Source: Haberlea rhodopensis (lineage: Eukaryota; Streptophyta; Magnoliopsida; Lamiales; Gesneriaceae). From it: a DNA stretch of 64,000 nt. Both the position numbers and the translations under genes were made by a program. The stretch covers positions 27,357,879 to 27,421,878 of the forward strand of contig CAJQUN010000003.1 of NCBI GenBank assembly GCA_907163345.1, given 5' to 3'. Of this stretch, positions 47,711 through 60,166 are shown piece after piece (the stretch's first letter is position 1; the number at the start of each line of letters is the position of its first letter). The notes below the pieces were generated by a model. That model was not told the origin of the DNA. It saw nothing but the letters and a program-made list of their open reading frames with translations, and did no database searches.

Positions 47711-48701
47711 TAACCTGTGAAACTAAGGTCACCTATTTGAGCCTGAATGTATTCAAATTACAAACAAAACAAATATAGTTACATTATAGGATCAATTATT
47801 TATATTTATCCTCACTCCAGGATCAACGATCCTAAGTGAATTGGTGTGGGGGGTGAGGCTATCATGATCTTGAACTCAGGTCTCTCCCACTATATGTGAA
47901 TATTATGTCACTGCAACCAAGTGATGATTGTTATATAAAGATGAACTCAAAATTGAAGGACACAAAAGAAGTTGTGTATTATTGAGCGGCATCTCTTCTT
48001 ATTTGCTAATAAGTCACTATCTTCGTGTCCTCTCCCACCCCCACACATGCTTTAGTTGCCCACTTCTTTGTGTGCAAGTACATTAAAACCACTTTACAAC
48101 TTGCTCAAGTTTATCAACTCACAACTCATTCATAAAACTTATAAGCCAATTATCATTTTGATTTGCAAATAATTAGCTAATTAAATAAGTCCATGCTCTA
48201 AGTTTTTACTATATTCATATCTAATTACGTTTAATTACTGACAAGCATTTCATTGGCCTTGTATGGTTAGCAGAAACAATGAAATCAAACGCCTAAACTA
48301 AGTTTTTTTATATGAAAAACAAATAAACACTTTTCAAAAATATTTCTAAACACTACCTTAATCTTGTATACATATAAAACCATCTTTTAATCAGTTCCGC
48401 ATTCTATTTTTATTTTTAAATTTCTACAATCCTAGATCGGTTCCCTCCCGCTTCAAATTTTTTGTTCTTTTTCCAATTATTTATTTTATCGAAACATTTT
48501 ATAATATAATTTTTAATACATGTATTAGAGAGGTGGTGTCATCAAGACAATATGCTTTTGACATTTTTATAACATAATGAAGATAATGTTAAGCCAACAC
48601 TCTTTTAATAACATCTGGTGAGACTTTATTAATTTTAAAAAACAACAAACTCGTAAAGAATCAAGATTACCATCTCCATTTTATATTTCAACCTACAACG
48701 T
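47711..48701. other. AT-rich intergenic region
   Basis: No gene is supported. A stretch near 47815-47895 has weak resemblance to a second tRNA-derived repeat, but I could not define it. Confidence 0.5.
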
Positions 48702-48784
48702 AACAAAAAACGGATTCAATTTACGGTGTGTTTGGTATGAGTGAACAAAAACGGATTCAAATTATGGTGTGTTTGGTATGAGTG
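48702..48784. repeat. Two-copy tandem repeat (about 41 bp)
   Basis: Two adjacent near-identical units, each containing AACGGATTCAA and GTGTGTTTGGTATGAGTG. The GTGTTTGGTA word resembles Harbinger-type termini, so this may be a duplicated end of a truncated MITE. Confidence 0.8.
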
Positions 48785-49237
48785 ATTAGGTGAGATTGTT
48801 GAATCTTTAAGCGATTTATCTATTGTTTTAGTTGTTTTTTTACTAGGTAAACTATTAAAAATTAACTCAATTTTTTTACTGTTGATGATAGAGACAAGCG
48901 ATGGACGGAAGGAACTGGAATGTGGGGGCTTTAGATTCCGTGAAGCTGGGGTCAAAATTTATTATGCTTTTAATCTAATGAATTCGTTCTTCAACTCAGG
49001 AGTCGAGACTATTATTTTCCCCACCAATTTCGTAACCGTAGTAAGTGGCAGATGTAATAGGAGGTTATTTTCTGTAGTGTATATTTTTTTAACATTTCCT
49101 CATTTTCCTCTCCCTAATAATAGATAGAAAGCGGATTCGGGTTCTCTATTGTGTATTGTGGAGCTCTAAATCCCGGTGATCTTTCGGTCAGAGCTGAAAC
49201 ATCGCAGATCGAATCTCATCTTCGGATTTATCGGCAG

Positions 49238-49590
49238 GTTCAGTCTTATCTTATCATCTGTTGTACAGGTAGTGGAAAAAAGTTCCAATATCCACAAAGA
49301 CCGACTAAAAGGGATACATACTGGGTTTTTGTATATTGGATTGGAGGTAAAGTCTTTTTGGTAACAGTTTTGGGGGATGTGGTTTGTTCGTTATGCGGTT
49401 TCCCAAACTGAACTCATTGATAGATTAGATTTATTTGGCTTGCGGGGTGTTCTTTTCTGGATCCATGGATGTGTCGTTGTGCTTTTATTGGATTTATGGG
49501 GATGGAGTGAGGCTGATTGAAATGAATTTGATTATCTTTGTTTTGCCCTATATGAAAGGTTAAATCTTTGCCCTTGTTTTGTGGAATTAG
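49238..49590 (+). other. Probable 5' UTR intron of the SPL gene
   Basis: The donor TCGGCAG|GTTCAG and acceptor GTGGAATTAG|ATTCTTGG would remove this stretch from the leader of the SPL transcript. The call rests only on splice-site appearance and distance to the ATG. Confidence 0.45.
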
Positions 49591-49660
49591 ATTCTTGGAA
49601 CTCTGGTTCCTTTCGTTCCTTTTGAAGTTTGGCTTTTGTGGGTGGTTTGGATTTTCATAA

Positions 49661-52600
49661 ATGGAGACAAAATTTGGTGGGAACTTGCATCATTTCTTTG
49701 GCCCAGTGGTTCCGGATTTGAAGGCCCTGGGAAAAAAGAGTGTGGAATGGGATTCGAGTGATTGGAAGTGGGATGGTGATTTGTTTGTGGCTGCTCCTCT
49801 GAGCTCTGTCCCATTAGACTGTAGAAGTAAACAGTTCTTTCCTGTTGGATCAGAAATTCCAGTGAGTAACGGAACCTGCAATAGTTTCTCATCAGGGTCG
49901 GATGGATTTGAGAGAGAAAGGACTGACGTGGAGAAACGTCGGAGGGGCGTTGAGGTTGAAGATGAACAGGCGAATGAAGAGTGTGGATCACTTAATCTGA
50001 AGCTGGGTGGACAAGTGTATCCTGCTACGGAAGGGGATGTAAATAAGTTAGAAGGTAAAAGTGGTAAGAAGACCAAAATTTCTGGAGCGCCATCTAGTCG
50101 CGCGGTTTGCCAAGTGGAGGATTGTAAGGCGGACTTGAGCAACGGAAAAGATTATCACAGACGGCATAAAGTTTGTGATGTGCATTCTAAGGCTACCAAA
50201 GCTTTGGTGGGAACTGTTATGCAGCGGTTTTGTCAGCAGTGTAGCAGGTCACTCTTTCATCTAGATTTTTTTGCAAAAGGATTGTTATCATTATCTATAA
50301 ATCGCAGAATCAGCAGTTCCTATCTCACTCTTTACCTCTATACCTTTCACCCCACGCTCACTGATTTGATATGTTCCTCAGAACTAAGCTGCCTTGTATT
50401 GTATATTTGGCCTGCATACACGTTCTGAAATTATTTGGGACCGTGGTCTAAAACCAAGCAACAATAGAACATCTGTTTAGTACGACGATGTGATTTTTAA
50501 GATGGAATTTATTTTTCTCCAGGTTTCATGTTCTGGAAGAGTTTGATGAAGGCAAGAGGAGTTGTCGCAGGCGTTTGGCAGGCCACAACAAAAGGCGAAG
50601 GAAAACTCATCCAGAGAATGTTGTGAATGCAGCAATTCTTAATGACGAGCGGGGCAGTAATTATTTATTAATTAGTCTGCTAAAGATACTCTCCAATATG
50701 CATTGTAGGTTTTGCAGCACTTCTTATCTCTGGGACTGCGTGGTATGATAAAGAATTAGCTTAATTTGAAAAACTGCATCAAGCATTTCATGGATGCTAG
50801 TCCGGTTGCTGTATAATCTTCATGTTTCTATTTTCATTGGATAACACTTACTTGTTTAGTCACAATAAATTATTGAGATTCGTGAAAGTAGAATCAAATC
50901 TCAGAAAAATTCGCTTGTAGTGGGACTAAGATGAGATAAAGCAAGTTACTGAGAATTAAACTTGGTTCAGTCTAAGTTATGCTATCCAGATTGTAGCTGT
51001 TAAGAAAAATGAGGTTAAATGTTTTCAAGTCATTATCTATATGCATGTTGAAATCTATAATTGAATTACTATCTAAGTGCATTTACCAAACTAGAGGAGG
51101 ATGCACTTTATGCTGCAAGTATTCTTTCTTTCCTTTTAACATCTTTCTTCCTTCGCTTTCCTACTTTTTTTCCTTTTAATAAAATAGGTATTGGCTGAAG
51201 GGATTAGAAGTCCAACAAGAAACATTTAGATCATGTGGAGATTAATTTTAGCATTGCTAAAATCTGTGTGTAAGAAGCAAAGTGGTAGTAAGATTCGAAT
51301 TAGATTTTTGAAGGTATATAAAGCTCAGTTATCACCCATCATTTGTCAGCTTTGATATGGTATCAGTCAGGGTGTTCGTGGGCCGGATCGGACCGGATTC
51401 GGACAGGATCCGACCGGTCCCGGACTCGTTTTTGTGGAACCGGACCAATCCGGTTCTGAACCGGATTGGTCCGGTTCCGGTTCCATGGCTAATGCCATGG
51501 AACCGATCCGGTTCGGAACCACGGTTCCGATTTGCCGGATTGGACCGGGTTAAACCGGTTCCAACCGGAACCGGTTTGGCCAACCCTTTTTTTTTTTTTT
51601 CCAACTCAAATCGTAAAGGAAATATATCATTTATTGAATATGGAAAACAACATAAAAGATACATCATTTGAAATTCATAACAAAAATACATTACTCATCA
51701 TAATTTATAAGTATAGTCTTGGCCAATTCTTCTTCTTCTTCAGAACTTTCATTGCAGAACTCGTCGATTCCTCCTTCTCTCTTATTTCTTCTCTCAGCAT
51801 CGAACCAATCTCTTAGCAGCGTAAGCATGCACAATGATTCTGCTTGTAGAGAAACTCTAAAGTCTCCAATGAGCCGAGCACAAGTTGAAAATGCCGACTC
51901 TGATGCAACACTGGATGTTTGGACTGCAAATACATCTCTAGCCATTTTGGCTAAGACTGGATATTGTCTTGCGTTTGCTTTCCACCACTCTAGTACGTCA
52001 AAATTTTCATCTGTAATGAACATTTGACCCAGGAAGAACTGCAACTCATTTGAAGAGGTAGATGACACTCCGCTTCCTCTCTGCTTCTTTCTTCCAAGGC
52101 TCCGCAACAGATTAATCCCTCCGCTTCGTGACTGACTAGCATCTTCTTCTTCTCCTCCTACTACACGCGCCGATGAGCTCTGTCCCTGTTCACTATGGTA
52201 CAATCCAAACATATTTTGGAGAGAATGCATGATTGACGTCTTTTGATCGTCAACATCCTTATCCAAAAACGTACTGTAATATTCAAAGAAAGTATCGAAA
52301 GATCCTACACCCTGACTTGGGTCTAACAATGTAGATATACAGTGCACGTGTGGAATTTGTTCCCAATATTTTTTAAACTTCTCCTCCATACGATAAACGA
52401 ACGACATCAACTCAATATCATCTCTAAATTCAATAAATTTGCAAAACATGTTAAATACAAGTGGTAGAAAATAATGAGAAGTAGGATTACAAACACCGGA
52501 GAAACGATCTGTTGCATCTTTAAAGGTTGATAACAAAGCAGTTAAATTTTTAACAAAAAACCAATCCTTATCAGACAATAAATAACTTTCATCACTTTCA

Positions 52601-55600
52601 GGCATTTGATAAGAGTTATAAAAAGAAGTTAAAGCATCTTGATAAGGTAACATCGATTCTAACATTTTGTGCAAAGAATTCCATCGACTTACAATGGGCG
52701 GTGGAAAAAGAGTAAACCGAAGGTTCTGACTTGCACACGTATGTTTCCAATCACGCTTAATGCGTGATTGTCGTATCCATTGACAACAATTTTTAAGTTT
52801 GTCTATGCTACTACATTCAGCATCTTCATAACCATCTTTTACTGCTAAATTAATTATATGGCATGCACATCTAACATGGAAAAAAACACCATTAAGCATT
52901 GGTCGTAAATATATTTTAAGTTCACGCATTGCCGCGTTATTATTTGAAGCGTTGTCAAGTGTAATCGAACAAATTTTATCCGCAATTCCATAAAATCTAC
53001 AAACATTAACAATATATTTAGCAATTTGGGAACCAGTATGTGCAGATTTTAATTCATCCAGTGACAAAATTCTTTTCTGCAAACACCAGTTATCATCAAT
53101 CCAATGACCAGTAATAACAAGAAAAGAAAGTAATGCGGTATTCGTCCAAATATCAGTTGTTAAACTTAATCTGCAGTTAATAGAAGAAAGATGATCAACT
53201 AAAGTCTTACGGTAATCAAGAAACACATCGACAATATTTCTTTTCAAAGTATGCCTAGAAATATGTCTAAAACATGGTTGGATACCAGAAGAAAATTCAA
53301 CAAAGCCATCTTTTTCAGAAAACAAAAAAGGAAGTTCGCATCTTACAATAAAACGAACGAATAATCTTTTGTTCATTTCCGGTGTTAAGATAAAATTAGT
53401 GCCAGACTGAGGATTAATTTGAAGTTGGGTTGGTTCTCTACCTAATGGTTGTAAAGTAACATCATCAAAATTATGTTTTTTAACTAGATGTTTCTTAAAA
53501 GTTCCGGTACCGCCAGCGGAACCACCTGTTTTATAATTATACGTGGTTTTACATATTTTACAAATAACAACAGATTCGTTCGTACCTGGTTTTGTCTCGA
53601 CGTCAAAATGATCCCATACCTTGCTTCGTTTGGGACGGTTACTCGTGCGACTCGAAGCGGCAGTAGTCGCGGATGACCCGCCAGGGGCCGGATTTTGGGG
53701 GGCCGCCGGTTCTGCAACGTGTTCCGCTTCTTCAACATCATAAGCATTATCAAACTCGGCAAATATATCATAATTTTCTTGGAATAAATGTGGATTTGAG
53801 GCACCACCACGACCACCACGACCAGTAGAAGAAGATGCCATCGTATTAGTGGAAATATGGAAAAACGAGATAATTGTAATCAAGATTAGGATTGTAAGAG
53901 TAAGAGAGTTGGAGATGAAAAATTGAAGAGGAAAAATGAGGTATATATAAAAGCAAAAATTTTTTTTTTAAAAAAAAAAAAATTTTTTTTTAATTAATCC
54001 GTTGCCCAATGGCTAAAATAGCCGTTGGGCAACGGCAGTCCGTTGGCCAACGGCTACAATGTCGTTGGCCAACGGAACCCTCCCCATTTTTTTTTTAATT
54101 TTTAACCGGTTCCGGTTCCGGTCCGGAACCGGAACCGGTGGAACCGGAACCGCCGGATTGGCGGTTCCGGACCTATGGAACCGATCCGATCCGGGCAAAA
54201 CCCGGATCGGATTCCGGTTTATAACCGGATCAACCGGTTCCGGTTTGGAACCGGAACCGACCGGTCCGGTTCCGGTTGATCCGGACCGTTAACCACCCTG
54301 AGGTATCAGTGAAAGTCTTGGAAATTAATGTGACCATTTTTTTCTTTTCTTACGTCTACCAAACGACTCTAATCAGAGGAAGCAACGTGATTCATTGTCT
54401 TTTTAAAGGAAGTTATTGAGACTTTAGGGTGAATTTTTGTTCCACATATTCGCTTGTGCTTCACTGTTTTCATTGTTTTGTTCTTATGATTAATTTCTTG
54501 TGTTCTACTTCCGAACCTCTTTTTTTGTTCTCTTTTCTTCTCTATTTTAATTTTATTTATTCCTTCAGTCGCTTAAGTTCTTGTGAATCATTATGACTTG
54601 TCTCACTCGACAGCCAATAGCTCAGATCAAACGGGGGATCATGGATTGCTATCTCATCTCCTGAGAAACCTTGCAAATCTTGCTGGTACAACTTGTGAAA
54701 GGAACCCTGCCGCATTGTTACCTGTTTCTCAGGATTTGCAGAACGTGGATAAATCTTTGGGACCTGCTGAAAAGGTGCCTAAGGTCACAAAGACTTAAAT
54801 ATGCGTTTCTTTGTTCGTTTTCTGACTGTGTTTATCTGCAGGGTCTTGGTAGAAATGGGCACGTTGTGACGATATCTGCATCTGATCTGACACAAAAGAG
54901 GACGCAGGTTGATAATTCTCTAGGTGGAATTACAAACAATGCATCTGCTTTATCGACAAAGGCTAGCAACTCAATCAAAGCAAATGCTTCTGATACTCCA
55001 ATAGAAAGAGTAAAACTGAGTAACATTGACTTAAATAATGTTTATGATGATTCACAAGACTGCATGGAGTTTCTTGAGGACACTGTTGCCCCAGAAAATC
55101 TCGGGAATGCATCTCCTTCTGCCTCATTGTGGCTGTATAAAGATTCTCAAAATTCTTTTCCTACGCAGAACAGTGGGAATTCTGGTTCTAGTTCAAGCCA
55201 ATCACCGTCTACATCCAGTGGGGATGAACAGGTCTTAACTATACATATTGTAGAGGTTTTATATATTTCCATGGGATTACATTGAAACCCCATACATCTC
55301 TTATCATGATAATGGTATTGGATTAAAGATTCACACCTGACCCATCGCACTCGCTGTTTGTGAGGAGTCAACTCGTTTCATGTTTTTGGTTAATTGAAAT
55401 TCAATGTTGCTGTGATATAACTGGAATATGTTGTGATCTTTCATTTTGATCAAACTGTGTGCATTTCAGCTCCAGAATCTATGATGTGATATTTCTTACC
55501 ACAACTCGTATCGCCACTTAAACCTGTGCTCCATCAATTGCTAATTTTTATCAGCTAAATATGTATCAAATTCTGAAACGAAATGTTGGGCAGAAGAAAT

Positions 55601-58344
55601 TAGCATGCTGCTACATTTTGTGAATAAAAGCTTCTTCAAGTAGTTTTGCTTTGAGATACCATTTCCTGTTGGGGGTGTCGTTGTGACAGAATTTTCAATT
55701 GATTTGCAGAGTCGCACAGATAGGATTGTTTTTAAACTCTTTGGGAAAGATCCAAGTGATTTGCCTCTTGTTCTGCGAAAGCAGGTTTGTTCCTTGCTTT
55801 CAAGGTTAAATATTTCACACCGACTTGAATTTTCACATTTATTGTTTGGAAGTTCAATATTACGCAATGGATTTCAGATTCTTGATTGGCTATCCAATAG
55901 TCCTACAGAGATAGAAAGCTACATCCGACCTGGTTGTGTCATACTGACGATATACCTGCGTATGGATAACTCCATGTGGGAGGAGGTAAATTTTTTATTC
56001 AGCACATAATTTTTTGGGAGTTAATTATCCAGTTAGAGCGCAGTGGCTATTCATGGATAATCGAACTTGATGTTGATTGCATGAGCTACTGGAAAAGGGA
56101 ATAAGCCCAGTTTTAGAAAGTGGCATCTAACCGTTTTACTTATTGTTGCCTCCAGCTGTGCTGTGATCTATCTTTCAGTTTGAGGAAGCTTCTTGATTCA
56201 TCCAATAATTCATTTTGGAAAACTGGATGGATATATTCTCGAGTACAGAATCACGTCTCATTTGTCTGTGATGGTATATTTAAATTTCTATCCCATAATT
56301 TGTTTCAAATTCTTTTATGTTTCTTACCGAGAAATGGACAAGTTTTCCTTGAATGGAAATAACGTTGAAAAGTTTCATTTGGTCACAGGCCAGGTGGTCC
56401 TAGACACACCCTCACATCTAAAATATCATCAAAGTTGCAGAATATCAAGTATCAGGCCTATTGCCGTATGTGCCTCAGAGAGTGTTCAGTTTTTTGTCAA
56501 AGGCTTCAATTTTTCCCTTATAACTACAAGGTATTCTTCATGCATGGCTCTCTTGGTTTATATGCGGTTGTTTGGATCCTTTTCTCTTTTATGATTTTCT
56601 GGTAAATCTGAGACTGCATTTGGAAGGATGTATTTGAATTTAAAAGGGGGTTTGAAATAAAAAAATTGAAAATCCATTGATTTGAAATGAGATCTAGTTG
56701 GGGATGATTTCAAATACTGTATAAAAATGATGTTGGACCAAGACTTGCACTTTGAGATATATACCCAATTAACTGATTTACCCAAGTATATGCAATGGAT
56801 CTGATTTATGAATTTGAAATCCATTAATTCAAAATTCATAAATTCAAACACTGCCTTAAGAAATTCTTCATCATCACGTACTTTTATTTGTCTCAGGTTA
56901 CTATGCACGATAGATGGAAAATATCTAGCTCAGGAAAATTGTGGTGCTAACACAGGAGGAGCAGAGTCACTCACTGAGCATGATGAGACTCAGTCCCTTA
57001 ACTTCTCTTGCACTATACCAAATGTCGTTGGAAGGGGATTTATCGAGGTGATGTTATATTCGCTGGTTTGTTGCCCCAATAAAATATATATTTTTGTTAG
57101 CTTTATTGGGGTTTTGTGAAATTACGATCTCTGGCTGATTGATGCATCAGCTCACTCTTCGTAAGTACTGAATTTTGTTCGTACTAATTTATATTAGGTT
57201 GAAGACCACGGTCTCAGCAGCAGCTTCTTTCCATTCATTGTTGCAGAGAAGGATGTCTGCTTAGAAATTTGTACTTTAGAGAGCATCATTGATGTTACCG
57301 ATGGAGATGCAAAGAAATTAGAGGCTAGAAACCAAGCTTTGGAGTTTATACACGAAATGGGTTGGCTTCTACAAAGAAGCCGTCTGAAGTTTAGGTTGAG
57401 TGAATCCAGTTTCGAAGTGGATCTATTCCCTTTCAAACGTTTCAGGTGGCTTATCGAGTTCTCCATTGATCATGACTGGGGCTCTGTAGTTCAAAAGCTT
57501 TTAAGTATTCTCTTTGATGGCACCGTGGATTCGGGGAAACACTCTTCCGTTCTACTTGCGTTGCTGGAAATTGGCCTTCTTCACCAAGCGGTTCGGAGAA
57601 ATTGCAAGGCCATGGTAGAGTTTCTTTTAGAATACCGTCTGGGTGAATCTTTGAACAAAACGGGACCAAAACCAAATCAAGCTAACAACGAGGGCCAGTA
57701 TTTGTTTAGGCCTGATTCTGTAGGACCAGGAGGGTTGACTCCTCTTCACATAGCGGCCTGCCTTGATGGCCGTGAGAATGTATTAGATGCATTGACTGAA
57801 GATCCCGAATCGGTATTCTCCTCCTTCGTTATGCAAATATGCTTTGACAAGTATTGCATGTCTTGAGAACAATGTGCATTCCTAAACTCAAGAAATCACA
57901 TTTTCTTTTCAGGTGGGAATCGAAGCATGGAAGAACGCGAAAGACAGCACTGGATTGACACCCCACGACTATGCATGTTTCCGTGGTCATTATTCTTACA
58001 TCCATTTAGTTCAGCGGAAACTGAACAAGAAACTGGTAAACAGTCACATTGTAGTGGAGATTCCAGACAACGTACACACGAAACAGAAAATCGGGAACAC
58101 GATTAAGCTGGGTAAAACGACTTTCGAAACAGAAAGGGCTCGACGTTGTAGCGAATGCGAGCAGAAGATGGTGGGCTATGGAAGGTGGAGATCATCTGTG
58201 AGGATCTATAAACCGGCAATGCTATCTATGGTGGCAATAGCCGCAGTTTGTGTGTGTGCCGCGCTGCTTTTCAAAAGCTTACCTGAAGTTCATCCTTGCT
58301 TCCGCCCCTTCAGGTGGGAGCTATTGAAGTATGGGTCTGAGTGA
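49661..58344 (+). CDS. SPL: SQUAMOSA promoter-binding protein-like factor, SPL1/SPL12 type
   Basis: A large SBP-box transcription factor that binds GTAC-core sites. Eleven exons: 49661-50247, 50523-50704, 54614-54774, 54842-55231, 55710-55784, 55878-55985, 56156-56273, 56389-56530, 56897-57047, 57198-57812, 57913-58344 (2961 nt, 986 aa; GT-AG). The SBP domain spans about 150-225 with its Cys/His zinc ligands (CQVEDC...HRRHKVCDVH...FCQQCSRFH) and overlapping basic NLS (KRSCRRRLAGHNKRRRK); the conserved intron falls at CSR|FH. The C-terminal half has the SPL1-type conserved region (IVFKLFGKDPSDLP, WLSNSPTEIESYIRPGC), ankyrin-like repeats (GLTPLHIAA, TGLTPHDYA) and a hydrophobic segment near the end (MLSMVAIAAVCVCAALLF). 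Intron 2 is 3.9 kb because of a hAT insertion. I see no miR156 target, as expected for this clade. Confidence 0.95.
51367..54301 (-). mobile_element. Structurally intact hAT transposon in SPL intron 2
   Basis: The ends are perfect inverted repeats TCAGGGTG...CACCCTGA, flanked by an exact 8-bp target duplication GGTATCAG (51359-51366 and 54302-54309), the hallmark of hAT. The 2935-bp element encodes a full-length transposase on the minus strand. Both subterminal regions (about 51374-51580 and 54095-54295) are dense arrays of CCGGTTCCGG/GGAACCGGAA words, likely transposase-binding repeats. Inserted antisense to SPL. Confidence 0.96.
51691..53841 (-). CDS. hAT transposase (BED zinc finger, DDE core, hATC dimerisation domain)
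   Basis: From the Met at 53841 it is 716 aa with no internal stop, within the normal range for plant hAT transposases; a Met at 53883 would add 14 unconserved residues. The N-terminus is Gly/Ala-rich and unstructured. A BED finger follows at about 75-130 (SKVWDHF, CKICKTTY, FKKHLVKKH: C-X2-C and H-X4-H). The catalytic core includes LTTDIWTN, the ITLDNASNNN motif, a CACHIINL segment and SRWNSL. The C-terminal hATC region has LEWWKAN, YPVLAKMARD and SSVASESAFS, which carries the conserved Glu. All expected acidic residues are in place, so the gene could be active. It resembles the plant RICESLEEPER/DAYSLEEPER-type group, but TIRs and TSD show that here it is a true mobile element. Confidence 0.95.
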   Translation of the reverse strand: MASSSTGRGGRGGASNPHLFQENYDIFAEFDNAYDVEEAEHVAEPAAPQNPAPGGSSATTAASSRTSNRPKRSKVWDHFDVETKPGTNESVVICKICKTTYNYKTGGSAGGTGTFKKHLVKKHNFDDVTLQPLGREPTQLQINPQSGTNFILTPEMNKRLFVRFIVRCELPFLFSEKDGFVEFSSGIQPCFRHISRHTLKRNIVDVFLDYRKTLVDHLSSINCRLSLTTDIWTNTALLSFLVITGHWIDDNWCLQKRILSLDELKSAHTGSQIAKYIVNVCRFYGIADKICSITLDNASNNNAAMRELKIYLRPMLNGVFFHVRCACHIINLAVKDGYEDAECSSIDKLKNCCQWIRQSRIKRDWKHTCASQNLRFTLFPPPIVSRWNSLHKMLESMLPYQDALTSFYNSYQMPESDESYLLSDKDWFFVKNLTALLSTFKDATDRFSGVCNPTSHYFLPLVFNMFCKFIEFRDDIELMSFVYRMEEKFKKYWEQIPHVHCISTLLDPSQGVGSFDTFFEYYSTFLDKDVDDQKTSIMHSLQNMFGLYHSEQGQSSSARVVGGEEEDASQSRSGGINLLRSLGRKKQRGSGVSSTSSNELQFFLGQMFITDENFDVLEWWKANARQYPVLAKMARDVFAVQTSSVASESAFSTCARLIGDFRVSLQAESLCMLTLLRDWFDAERRNKREGGIDEFCNESSEEEEELAKTILINYDE
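56612..56852. mobile_element. Probable MITE in SPL intron 8
   Basis: The left end, TGCATTTGGAAGGATGTATT, loosely matches the reverse complement of the right end (GGCAGTGTTTGAATTTATGA), and the AT-rich interior is partly self-complementary. The target duplication is unclear. Style and length match the Harbinger-type MITEs in this window. Confidence 0.5.
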
Positions 58345-59800
58345 CCATTTTTTATAATGCTTGTTATGTTGTAAGAAGTGAATTAATTATTGGGCAGTGT
58401 GCGTTTATGTATCTTTATATAAATCATTTGACTTAATGAAATATTTTATTACCATATATTATTTTTTAAAAGTACAAGTAAAAATGATTTTATGATTTTA
58501 TGTTTTGGATATGATACCTAAAAGTAAAGAAAGGATATAATTAGTAATTTGTGGATTTCTCTTAAATTCATACCTCTTTATCACTTCTCTTTTTCTTCAA
58601 ACAATCCTAATATATTGGGGTAAGAGAGACTCGAAATCGAGACATTACATGGAAAATTTGGTGACTAACAATAGGCCAATAACTTTTAAAACTTTTACTA
58701 TTTATCATAAATAATGGAAACATACATACATACAAGTATATTTTACATTCTTAAAACATCTGCGTTCTAACTTGATCGTATGAAAATATTTTTATTTTGA
58801 AAAATATAAATTTTTATGAACGATATTTATATCAAATCAAAGGTAAATGGTTTTCAAAGAATAAGATATATGAGTAAATATAGATTTAATGCTTCTCCTT
58901 ATGATAAAAGGAGTACTAGTTCAAAAAATAATAACAATAATAAATATAGATAAGAGTTATTTTAGAAAAATAAGGCAGAAATAGGAATAAAATAATTATA
59001 AATTTATATATATAATAAAATTTTATAAAATAAATTTTTAATCTAATATTATAAGTTTTATTTTGTTATTTTTAAATGAAAGTAATAATAACGTGGATAA
59101 GAATTATTGTAGGAAAGATAATTTGTTGTATTTTATATAATATAATACGTATTACACATGTTGCACCGATACTCCAAAAAATCATCACATGCAATATCGA
59201 ACACTCCACGAACATGGACACGACAGGTCACGAGTGTGACACAGTGTCGGACAAGTCACGTGGCATGTATGGATCTTTGTTTTAAAAAAAAATTCTGAAA
59301 TTTCTTGGAATGGGTATTAGGAAGTGACTATTAGTGAGTATTGACAAATACTTATCAATGTTTGTCCACATTTTAGACAAAAAAAATAATAGTTTTGTTA
59401 TTTGATTTTCTTGCTTTTCTTTTTTTCCTAAAAAAACAACAGATAAAAGCAAAAGTAGATAATCAAACCATGAGATACTTTTGACTGTTTAAGCTGAACG
59501 GTTGCAATTTTATAATTAGTTAAAGTTCATTAAGCAATTATTTATTTATTTATTTTAATAGCAAAGACTCAGTGTTTTTACTTAAAAGCTATTTTTTTCA
59601 ACTTTAAGCAAAACAACATATAAGTGTTTTGAATAAGCAATCGCAAACACAACCTTAATATTGGACGGTCAAACTTCTTTTCATTAATCCTAGGGAGTCA
59701 TTGATTTTCTATGCGAAATTTTATCCTTATCGTGAACGGGATCATTAACTAAATTTGGAGCCAATATCGTACGTGCGGCCCAAAAATATTTTCCCTGGTA
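58345..59800. other. 3' flank of SPL and AT-rich spacer
   Basis: AATGAAATATTTTATT near 58434 may serve as the SPL polyadenylation region. The rest is AT-rich with no supported gene. Confidence 0.5.
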
Positions 59801-59810
59801 TTATATATAT
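59801..59810 (+). promoter_or_regulatory. Probable TATA box of the inositol transporter gene
   Basis: TTATATATAT stands 357 bp upstream of the ATG. A leader intron (donor TTAAG|GTAACT at 59914/59915, acceptor TTGCAG at 60022) would shorten the spliced 5' UTR to a typical length. Confidence 0.5.
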
Positions 59811-60166
59811 GTAAGATGAAGAAGGCATACAAAATTTAGTTTTTGTGACATTTATTGTAACGGGAAACATTCTTTAAAAGAAAGGAGGAGGCGAACCATA
59901 AGCCTTCTGTTAAGGTAACTAATTACTTCTTCTTTGCTTTTGTTCCCTCAAATATGCAAGAAAAATATCATTTTATTACAAGAATTCCACGCTATTTTTT
60001 GACAGAATCTTAGTTCTTGCAGATATTGTGTGTATATATAAAAATATATATATTCATTGTTGTATCAAAGAAGATTCCTTGCTGTGATTCCCTTCACTTT
60101 CTTGGAATATATCGAACCCTGCTTCTCCCTGACAAAAACTCCTTGTATTTATATTCGTGTATCAAC

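Noticed and set aside
47815..47900. Second tRNA-like repeat near the kinase pseudogene
   Set aside because: A weak GAACTCAGGTCTC B-box-like word without an A-box or tail.
50101..58344. miR156 target site in the SPL transcript
   Set aside because: I saw no matching site in the exons, and the SPL1/SPL12 clade is known to lack it.
59150..59285. Dyad-like GTGTCGGACAAG/CACGAACATGGACACG stretch upstream of INT4
   Set aside because: It looks like a fragment of a dispersed repeat, but no termini or target duplications could be defined.
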